Shown in pieces: positions 60,001 through 64,000 of a DNA stretch of 64,000 bases. The notes under the pieces are model-generated. The model did no database searches and was not told the DNA's origin. It worked only from the letters and a program-made list of their open reading frames with translations. Position 1 is the first letter of the stretch, and each line of letters opens with the position of its first letter. Source of the stretch: Loxodes magnus (lineage: Eukaryota > Ciliophora > Karyorelictea > Loxodida > Loxodidae); the NCBI GenBank assembly GCA_946699065.1, contig CAMPDV010001291.1, positions 53,919 through 117,918 of the forward strand, read 5' to 3'. A program made the translations under genes and the position numbers.

Positions 60001-61677
60001 ACTGGATATAGCCACAGCATATACAACACTAGTGTGACCACTCATGGTCTTACAGGTACCTGTCTTGACGTCCCATAGTCTCACCGTTTTATCTGCCCTT
60101 CCCGATACGATGAACTCTGAATCACTGGATATAGCCACAGCAGATACCTAATTTGTGTGACCACTCATGGTCTTACAGGTACCTGTCTTGACGTCCCATA
60201 GTCTCACCGTATAATCATAACTTCCCGATACGATGAACTCTGAATCACTGGATATAGCCACAGATCATACATAACTAGTGTGACCACTCATGGTCTTACA
60301 GGTACCTGTCTTGACGTCCCATAGTCTCACCGTCTAATCATGACTTCCCGATACGATGAACTCTGAATCACTGGATATAGCCACAGCAGATACATAACTA
60401 GTGTGACCACTCATGGTCTTACAGGTACCTGTCTTGACGTCCCATAGTCTCACCGTCTAATCATGACTTCCCGATACGATGAACTCTGAATCACTGGATA
60501 TAGCCACAGCATATACATAACTAGTGTGACCACTCATGGTCTTACAGGTACCTGTCTTGACGTCCCATAGTCTCACCGTCTAATCATAACTTCCCGATAC
60601 GATGAACTCTGAATCACTGGATATAGCCACAGCATATACATAACTAGTGTGACCACTCATGGTCTTACAGGTACCTGTCTTGACGTCCCATAGTCTCACC
60701 GTCTAATCATGACTTCCCGATACGATGAACTCTGAATCACTGGATATAGCCACAGCATATACAACACTAGTGTGACCACTCATGGTCTTACAGGTACCTG
60801 TCTTGACGTCCCATAGTCTCACCGTTTTATCTGCCCTTCCCGATACGATGAACTCTGAATCACTGGATATAGCCACAGCATATACCTAATTTGTGTGACC
60901 ACTCATGGTCTTACAGGTACCTGTCTTGACGTCCCATAGTCTCACCGTATAATCATAACTTCCCGATACGATGAACTCTGAATCACTGGATATAGCCACA
61001 GCATATACCTAATTTGTGTGACCACTCATGGTCTTACAGGTACCTGTCTTGACGTCCCATAGTCTCACCGTTTTATCTGCCCTTCCCGATACGATGAACT
61101 CTGAATCACTGGATATAGCCACAGCAGATACATAACTAGTGTGACCACTCATGGTCTTACAGGTACCTGTCTTGACGTCCCATAGTCTCACCGTCTAATC
61201 TCCACTTCCCGATACGATGAACTCTGAATCACTGGATATAGCCACAGCAGATACATAACTAGTGTGACCACTCATGGTCTTACAGGTACCTGTCTTGACG
61301 TCCCATAGTCTCACCGTATAATCATAACTTCCCGATACGATGAACTCTGAATCACTGGATATAGCCACAGATCATACACAACTAGTGTGACCACTCATGG
61401 TCTTACAGGTACCTGTCTTGACGTCCCATAGTCTCACCGTCTAATCATAACTTCCCGATACGATGAACTCTGAATCACTGGATATAGCCACAGCAGATAC
61501 CTAATTTGTGTGACCACTCATGGTCTTACAGGTACCTGTCTTGACGTCCCATAGTCTCACCGTATAATCATGACTTCCCGATACGATGAACTCTGAATCA
61601 CTGGATATAGCCACAGCATATACCTAATTTGTGTGACCACTCATGGTCTTACAGGTACCTGTCTTGACGTCCCATAG
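1..61677 (-). CDS. Giant WD40 repeat protein, internal fragment (about 501 blades), open only if UAG and UGA are sense codons
   Basis: Read on the minus strand, this stretch keeps one frame for about 20,560 codons as a 41-residue WD40 unit repeated head to tail. Each unit carries the Gly-His pair (G41-H1), Asp23, Thr25 and the Trp29-Asp30 dipeptide, which are the family's structural residues. WD40 blades form beta-propellers that act as protein-interaction scaffolds; no enzymatic, membrane, signal or linker segment is visible here. Under the standard code the frame is broken by TAG at unit codons 24 and 4 and by TGA at codon 6, with TGA at codon 20 in three units. I saw no in-frame TAA. Short open pieces begin at internal GTG codons of the repeat, so they are not separate genes. 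Both termini lie outside this segment: the low-coordinate end runs out of the window and the upstream part continues past the frameshift near 61,680. The alternative is a decayed gene turned satellite. The WD40 identity is certain; expression as one protein is an inference. Confidence 0.62.
28..39. repeat. 12-bp perfect palindrome present in essentially every unit (representative copy)
   Basis: ACAGGTACCTGT is its own reverse complement and recurs once per 123 bp across the window (a few units lose it to the Thr33Lys change, for example near 12,584). It encodes the T-G-T-C part of the blade. Immediately before it, GACCA CTCA TGGTC (12-25) can form a 5-bp stem with a 4-base loop, and GACGTC just after it is another palindrome. 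A cluster of self-complementary sites per unit may promote slippage or exchange, but it may also be only a by-product of the codons. Confidence 0.8.
64..66 (-). other. In-frame TAG at WD40 unit codon 24 (first of hundreds; representative)
   Basis: The minus strand reads GAT TAG ACG GTG AGA CTA TGG, giving D-TAG-T-V-R-L-W. At the same codon other units have TAT (Tyr), AAA (Lys), AAT (Asn), ATG (Met), GAG (Glu) or TTA (Leu). By eye about half of all units carry TAG here, with every kind of neighbouring residue 22. In WD40 families this D-x-T-V slot is usually polar (Lys, Gln, Asn, Arg). Gln is therefore the most natural meaning if TAG is read as sense; that assignment is an inference. Confidence 0.6.
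493..495 (-). other. In-frame TAG at WD40 unit codon 4 (representative)
   Basis: The minus strand reads CAC ACA AAT TAG GTA TAT, giving H-T-N-TAG-V-Y. The paired sense form is CAC ACC AAT TTG GTA (H-T-N-L-V). A second context is CAC ACA CAT TAG GTA, for example near 16,369 and 38,132. The Thr2 codon differs in linkage (ACA with TAG, ACC with TTG, ACT with AGT-TAT), so these are distinct unit lineages and not simple point mutants of each other. Confidence 0.6.
733..735 (-). other. In-frame TGA at WD40 unit codon 6 (representative)
   Basis: The minus strand reads GTA TGA TCT GTG GCT, giving V-TGA-S-V-A. Most units read GTA TCT GCT GTG or GTA TAT GCT GTG. TGA always travels with Ser at codon 7 instead of Ala. 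Other Ser7 units have TAT (25,701), TTA (22,388) or TCA (about 39,970) in the same slot. V-W-S-V, V-Y-S-V and V-L-S-V are all common WD40 strand openings, so Trp is the most natural meaning of TGA here. Confidence 0.6.
1846..2818 (-). repeat. Higher-order block A, copy 2
   Basis: Second copy of block A, same unit order as 1-973, offset 1,845 bp. It ends where the Ala6-type unit replaces the Asn6-Ala7-Glu8 unit of copy 1. Confidence 0.85.
3939..5721 (-). repeat. Higher-order block B, copy 1 (22-unit spacing)
   Basis: This block matches 6,645-8,427 at an offset of 2,706 bp (22 x 123). Visible differences are few. Position 4,230 carries A for C only here, changing the Trp-Asp dipeptide to Trp-Tyr. 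Residue 22 near 5,358-5,362 is Val (TCTACACTT) here and Tyr in copy 2. Confidence 0.85.
4228..4230 (-). other. Asp30 to Tyr in the signature Trp-Asp dipeptide of one unit
   Basis: The plus strand has GACGTACC in place of GACGTCCC, so the minus-strand codon is TAC instead of GAC. This is the only W-Y unit I noticed. Its duplicated partner at 6,934-6,936 is normal. Confidence 0.85.
6645..8427 (-). repeat. Higher-order block B, copy 2
   Basis: Second copy of block B at +2,706 bp. It retains the normal Trp-Asp codon at the place where copy 1 has Trp-Tyr, so the copy 1 change is younger than the duplication or was lost here by conversion. Confidence 0.85.
11571..13161 (-). repeat. Higher-order block C0, copy 1 (22-unit spacing)
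   Basis: This block matches 14,277-15,867 at +2,706 bp. It includes a run of four units with Ser4 (plus-strand CAGAACTAG at about 11,930-12,305). It also carries three linked private changes: T at 12,502 (silent), TTTCTT near 12,584 (Thr33Lys) and CTCAGAATC near 12,640 (silent). A change at 12,066 (GTGAACACTC) occurs only in this copy and alters Gly41 to Val. Confidence 0.85.
13165..16477 (-). repeat. Higher-order block C, copy 1 of a 27-unit tandem duplication
   Basis: This block matches 16,486-19,798 at +3,321 bp (27 x 123). The copies abut, so this is a direct tandem duplication of 27 blades. The copies differ in two places: units near 13,849-13,905 versus 17,170-17,226, and units near 15,439-15,520 versus 18,760-18,841. 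These look like conversion from other units. Confidence 0.85.
14277..15867 (-). repeat. Higher-order block C0, copy 2
   Basis: Copy of 11,571-13,161 with the same three linked private changes, now at 15,208, about 15,290 and about 15,346. It is also contained in the 3,321-bp tandem duplication that starts at 13,165. Confidence 0.85.
16486..19798 (-). repeat. Higher-order block C, copy 2
   Basis: Second copy of the 27-unit tandem block. The silent marker T occurs at 18,529 and a second time at 18,775, two units on. In copy 1 the corresponding second unit lacks it, so a unit was overwritten by its neighbour after the duplication. Confidence 0.85.
21205..22446 (-). repeat. Island of divergent WD40 units
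   Basis: About ten consecutive units here carry alleles that are rare or absent elsewhere. These are Met24 (plus-strand CATATC), Glu24 (CTCATC), Leu24 (TTAAATC), Asn30 in place of Asp30 (GACGTTCC), the silent GCA codon for Ala9 (TATTGCC), and an H-T-D-Y-V-L-S-V unit near 22,390. One unit at 22,001-22,034 has the start [10 protein letters not shown] and so lacks the His of the Gly-His pair. The set looks closer to a generic WD40 array and may be a less homogenised, older part. Confidence 0.8.
23736..24786 (-). repeat. Higher-order block D', copy 1 (34-unit spacing)
   Basis: This block matches 27,918-28,968 at +4,182 bp (34 x 123) with the same order of variant units, including the rare Asn4 unit (CATTACTAG) and the Asn24 unit (GTATTATC). 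Confidence 0.8.
25526..26755 (-). repeat. Higher-order block D, copy 1 of a 10-unit tandem duplication
   Basis: This block matches the next 1,230 bp (10 x 123) unit for unit. The marker is the otherwise rare CACAGAATATACC (Tyr6-Ser7) at about 25,697-25,709, which recurs at +1,230 and again at +3,936. A Glu24/Asn30 unit near 26,612-26,640 is also shared. Confidence 0.85.
26756..28039 (-). repeat. Higher-order block D, copy 2
   Basis: Direct tandem copy of the preceding ten units, with the Tyr6-Ser7 marker at about 26,927-26,939. The match persists slightly past one period, as expected for a clean tandem duplication. Confidence 0.85.
27918..28968 (-). repeat. Higher-order block D', copy 2
   Basis: Second copy of 23,736-24,786 at +4,182 bp. 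The match ends at 28,969, where TAG replaces the Tyr24 codon of copy 1. Confidence 0.8.
29401..30752 (-). repeat. Higher-order block D, copy 3 (dispersed)
   Basis: Third copy, +2,706 bp from copy 2, with the same marker at about 29,633-29,645 and the same Glu24/Asn30 unit near 30,548-30,576. It is separated from copy 2 by block D' copy 2. Confidence 0.85.
32041..32778 (-). repeat. Three-unit (369-bp) tandem duplication
   Basis: The unit order TAG24/TGA6, TAG24/Leu4, Tyr24/TAG4 at 32,041-32,409 is repeated exactly at 32,410-32,778. A 369-bp spacing also appears at about 721-973 versus 1,090-1,342. Confidence 0.85.
37099..37101 (-). other. TGA replacing the invariant Gly20 codon (also at 52,228-52,230 and 52,843-52,845)
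   Basis: At these three places the plus strand has TTCACGATACG where all other units have TTCCCGATACG. On the minus strand this turns GTA TCG GGA into GTA TCG TGA. The last two sites are 615 bp (five units) apart and probably one event that was copied. If TGA means Trp, this puts a bulky residue at a conserved turn glycine, so these units argue mildly against strong constraint or against the Trp meaning. Confidence 0.85.
37420..37700 (-). repeat. Second patch of divergent units
   Basis: This patch contains Glu24 (GTCTCATC near 37,457), the silent TATTGCC codon, Met24 (CATATC near 37,580) and a [10 protein letters not shown] unit at 37,621-37,655. That last unit is the same form as at 22,001-22,034, about 15.6 kb (127 units) away. 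I saw this unit type only in these two places. Confidence 0.8.
38876..42621 (-). repeat. Higher-order block E, copy 1 (40-unit spacing)
   Basis: This block matches 43,796-47,541 at +4,920 bp (40 x 123), the longest shared block in the window. Shared markers are the Arg12-Tyr13 change at 40,441 and 40,810 and the silent TATG near 41,166. The copies differ in about three units at 39,790-40,090 and one unit near 41,450-41,530. Confidence 0.88.
40441..40446 (-). other. Ser12-Asp13 to Arg12-Tyr13 framework variant (also at 40,810, 45,361 and 45,730)
   Basis: The plus strand has GAATATCTGG in place of GAATCACTGG, so AGT GAT becomes AGA TAT on the minus strand. Two adjacent codons change together in the strand a-b turn. 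The four copies are explained by a 369-bp repeat inside the 4,920-bp duplication. Confidence 0.85.
43796..47541 (-). repeat. Higher-order block E, copy 2
   Basis: Second copy of block E, with the Arg12-Tyr13 marker at 45,361 and 45,730 and the silent TATG near 46,086. The few replaced units indicate patchy conversion after a recent 40-blade duplication. Confidence 0.88.
47182..49018 (-). repeat. Higher-order block F, copy 1 (17-unit spacing)
   Basis: This block matches 49,273-50,986. The offset is 2,091 bp (17 x 123) up to about 48,530 and 1,968 bp (16 x 123) from about 48,600 on. Copy 1 therefore has one unit (near 48,470-48,600) that copy 2 lacks. Confidence 0.85.
49273..50986 (-). repeat. 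Higher-order block F, copy 2 (one unit shorter)
   Basis: Second copy of block F, missing exactly one 123-bp unit relative to copy 1. This is a directly visible single-unit gain or loss and preserves the frame. Confidence 0.85.
52950..52990 (-). other. Recombinant unit: Arg21-Ala22 with Tyr24
   Basis: Residues 21-24 here read R-A-D-Y (plus strand GTATAATCTGCCC). Elsewhere Arg21-Ala22 is always paired with Lys24 (GTTTTATCTGCCC). The reciprocal form, His22 with Lys24, is near 10,148-10,162. These units show exchange between codons only six bases apart, or independent mutation. Confidence 0.75.
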
Positions 61678-64000
61678 TCCTCAAAGTCTAATCTCCACTT
61701 CCCGATACGATGAACTCTGAATCACTGGATATAGCCACAGCATATACCTAATTTGTGTGACCACTCATGGTCTTACAGGTACCTGTCTTGACGTCCCATA
61801 GTCTCACCGTTTTATCTGCCCTTCCCGATACGATGAACTCTGAATCACTGGATATAGCCACAGCAGATACCTAATTTGTGTGACCACTCATGGTCTTACA
61901 GGTACCTGTCTTGACGTCCCATAGTCTCACCGTCTAATCATGACTTCCCGATACGATGAACTCTGAATCACTGGATATAGCCACAGCATATACCTAATTT
62001 GTGTGACCACTCATGGTCTTACAGGTACCTGTCTTGACGTCCCATAGTCTCACCGTATAATCATAACTTCCCGATACGATGAACTCTGAATCACTGGATA
62101 TAGCCACAGCAGATACCTAATTTGTGTGACCACTCATGGTCTTACAGGTACCTGTCTTGACGTCCCATAGTCTCACCGTATAATCTCCACTTCCCGATAC
62201 GATGAACTCTGAATCACTGGATATAGCCACAGCATATACCAAATTGGTGTGACCACTCATGGTCTTACAGGTACCTGTCTTGACGTCCCATAGTCTCACC
62301 GTATAATCTCCACTTCCCGATACGATGAACTCTGAATCACTGGATATAGCCACAGCATATACCAAATTGGTGTGACCACTCATGGTCTTACAGGTACCTG
62401 TCTTGACGTCCCATAGTCTCACCGTCTAATCTCCACTTCCCGATACGATGAACTCTGAATCACTGGATATAGCCACAGCAGATACATGATGAGTGTGACC
62501 ACTCATGGTCTTACAGGTACCTGTCTTGACGTCCCATAGTCTCACCGTCTAATCTCCACTTCCCGATACGATGAACTCTGAATCACTGGATATAGCCACA
62601 GCAGATACATGACTAGTGTGACCACTCATGGTCTTACAGGTACCTGTCTTGACGTCCCATAGTCTCACCGTCTAATCATAACTTCCCGATACGATGAACT
62701 CTGAATCACTGGATATAGCCACAGCATATACATAACTAGTGTGACCACTCATGGTCTTACAGGTACCTGTCTTGACGTCCCATAGTCTCACCGTATAATC
62801 ATGACTTCCCGATACGATGAACTCTGAATCACTGGATATAGCCACAGCAGATACATAACTAGTGTGACCACTCATGGTCTTACAGGTACCTGTCTTGACG
62901 TCCCATAGTCTCACCGTCTAATCATGACTTCCCGATACGATGAACTCTGAATCACTGGATATAGCCACAGCATATACAACACTAGTGTGACCACTCATGG
63001 TCTTACAGGTACCTGTCTTGACGTCCCATAGTCTCACCGTATAATCATGACTTCCCGATACGATGAACTCTGAATCACTGGATATAGCCACAGCATATAC
63101 CTAATTTGTGTGACCACTCATGGTCTTACAGGTACCTGTCTTGACGTCCCATAGTCTCACCGTATAATCATGACTTCCCGATACGATGAACTCTGAATCA
63201 CTGGATATAGCCACAGCAGATACATAACTAGTGTGACCACTCATGGTCTTACAGGTACCTGTCTTGACGTCCCATAGTCTCACCGTCTAATCATGACTTC
63301 CCGATACGATGAACTCTGAATCACTGGATATAGCCACAGCATATACAACACTAGTGTGACCACTCATGGTCTTACAGGTACCTGTCTTGACGTCCCATAG
63401 TCTCACCGTATAATCATGACTTCCCGATACGATGAACTCTGAATCACTGGATATAGCCACAGCATATACATAACTAGTGTGACCACTCATGGTCTTACAG
63501 GTACCTGTCTTGACGTCCCATAGTCTCACCGTATAATCATGACTTCCCGATACGATGAACTCTGAATCACTGGATATAGCCACAGCAGATACATAACTAG
63601 TGTGACCACTCATGGTCTTACAGGTACCTGTCTTGACGTCCCATAGTCTCACCGTATAATCATAACTTCCCGATACGATGAACTCTGAATCACTGGATAT
63701 AGCCACAGCATATACATAACTAGTGTGACCACTCATGGTCTTACAGGTACCTGTCTTGACGTCCCATAGTCTCACCGTATAATCATGACTTCCCGATACG
63801 ATGAACTCTGAATCACTGGATATAGCCACAGCAGATACATAACTAGTGTGACCACTCATGGTCTTACAGGTACCTGTCTTGACGTCCCATAGTCTCACCG
63901 TCTAATCATGACTTCCCGATACGATGAACTCTGAATCACTGGATATAGCCACAGCATATACAACACTAGTGTGACCACTCATGGTCTTACAGGTACCTGT
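61649..64000 (-). CDS. Giant WD40 repeat protein, upstream fragment in the shifted frame
   Basis: This is the part of the same array that lies 5' of the single frameshift on the minus strand. It begins inside a blade at the window edge (first codons read T-G-T-C-K-T) and continues in frame for about 19 units. It has the same features as the rest of the array: invariant WD40 framework, TAG at unit codons 24 and 4, and no in-frame TAA before the shift. After the extra C at 61,679-61,680 the frame leaves the WD40 reading, passes through about ten unrelated codons and meets TAA at 61,649-61,651. If the extra base is a sequencing or assembly error, this fragment and the downstream one are a single CDS. 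If it is real and UAA is the working stop, the protein would end here and everything downstream would be untranslated. No start codon with upstream context is in the window. Confidence 0.55.
61679..61680 (-). other. Single-base insertion (extra C): only frameshift seen in the array
   Basis: The plus strand reads CATAGTCCTCAAAG where every comparable unit reads CATAGTCTCAAAG. Repeat-aligned open segments above and below this point differ by one base in phase (61,009-61,191 versus 62,117-62,422), confirming a +1 shift. It lies in a CC doublet, so an error is possible. One indel in 64 kb of repeat is striking if the array is not under frame constraint. Confidence 0.9.

Larger units (their letters stand above)
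1..64000 (-). repeat. 123-bp tandem repeat array, about 520 units, each encoding one 41-aa WD40 blade
   Basis: The same 123-bp unit fills the window with no spacer and no length variant apart from one inserted base near 61,680. Framework codons are nearly invariant at the DNA level, including their third bases, which points to homogenisation (unequal crossing-over or gene conversion) and not only to protein-level selection. Private framework changes are rare. Examples are C-to-T at 12,502 (silent), TTTCTT near 12,584 (Thr33 to Lys), GAACTCAG near 12,640 (silent), TATG near 41,166 (silent) and the Asp30-to-Asn codon (GACGTTCC on the plus strand) near 21,570. Variable codons are drawn from a small set: residue 3 S/N/H/D; residue 4 Y/V/L/C/H/N/S/TAG; residue 6 S/Y/N/L/TGA; residue 22 Y/G/H/V/S/A; residue 24 Y/K/N/M/E/L/TAG. 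Confidence 0.97.

Noticed and set aside
1-64000. Dozens of separate short genes of 60-200 residues starting with M-R-L-W-D or M-A-I-S-S
   Set aside because: They begin at internal GTG codons directly after a TAG or TGA and end at the next one. None has its own upstream region; all are slices of one repeat frame.
1-64000. CRISPR array
   Set aside because: Units are contiguous 123-bp coding repeats with no unique spacers and no cas genes.
1-64000. Diversity-generating retroelement target
   Set aside because: Variable codons change at bases of all kinds, not only adenines, and alleles are few and shared. No template repeat or reverse transcriptase is in the window.
1-64000. Repeat-induced point mutation as the source of the stops
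   Set aside because: CAG-to-TAG would fit such C-to-T damage, but CpA sites elsewhere in every unit (for example in TCATGG and CCACAGCA) are intact, and the GGA-to-TGA changes are transversions.
1-64000. UGA as selenocysteine or UAG as pyrrolysine
   Set aside because: Hundreds of such residues at surface loop positions, with no recoding element resolved, would be unprecedented. General reassignment or pseudogene decay is simpler.
1-64000. Non-coding satellite from a dead WD40 gene
   Set aside because: Not fully excluded. I rank it below variant-code translation because TAA is absent, stops cluster at the variable codons, the structural tetrad is kept, and only one indel occurs in about 520 units.
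1-64000. Splice donor-like CAG/GTACCT in each unit
   Set aside because: It is the fixed codon context of the 12-bp palindrome. No matching acceptor or branch context was apparent and the frame needs no intron.

Overview
The whole 64 kb window is one thing: an uninterrupted tandem array of a 123-bp unit read on the minus strand. Each unit encodes a 41-residue WD40 (beta-propeller blade) repeat, so the window holds about 520 consecutive blades, or roughly 21,300 codons. The array runs off both ends. I see no unique sequence, intergenic gap, RNA gene, mobile element, CRISPR array, promoter or terminator.

Numbering each unit from the His of the Gly-His pair, the framework is almost invariant: G41-H1-T2, V5, the S11-S12-D13-S14-E15-F16-I17-V18-S19-G20 stretch, D23, T25, R27-L28-W29-D30 and K32-T33-G34-T35-C36-K37-T38-M39. 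The His/Asp/Thr/Trp set of the classic WD40 structural tetrad (H1, D23, T25, W29) is kept. Variation is concentrated in a few codons (3, 4, 6, 7, 21, 22, 24), the blade-edge positions expected to line one face of a propeller.

Under the standard code the frame is cut every one to a few units by TAG or TGA. These codons sit almost only at three of the hypervariable positions: TAG at 24 and 4, TGA at 6. In-frame TAA was not seen anywhere in the array frame. TAG falls where WD40 repeats often carry Gln or another polar residue (D-x-T-V-R-L-W-D). TGA falls where they often carry Trp, Tyr or Leu (V-x-S-V-A). My preferred reading is a giant WD40 gene from an organism with a variant nuclear code (UAG = Gln-like, UGA = Trp-like, UAA perhaps the only stop). 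Ciliates related to karyorelicts or Condylostoma are the best-known precedent, but the window has no taxonomic marker. The alternative, a dead WD40 gene expanded into a satellite with amplified nonsense codons, cannot be excluded.

Layout along the window: 1-2.8 kb, a block copied at 1,845-bp spacing; 3.9-8.4 kb, a block copied at 2,706-bp spacing; 11.6-19.8 kb, nested 2,706-bp and 3,321-bp duplications with shared private mutations; 21.2-22.4 kb, an island of more divergent units; 23.7-30.8 kb, 1,230-bp, 2,706-bp and 4,182-bp duplications; 32.0-32.8 kb, a three-unit tandem copy; 37.1-37.7 kb, a smaller divergent stretch; 38.9-47.5 kb, a 40-unit (4,920-bp) duplication; 47.2-51.0 kb, a 17-unit duplication with a one-unit length difference; 51.0-61.7 kb, shuffled units. 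At 61,679-61,680 there is one extra C, the only frame break I found. Nearly every inter-copy distance is an exact multiple of 123 bp, so the array is being rebuilt by whole-unit unequal exchange or conversion.
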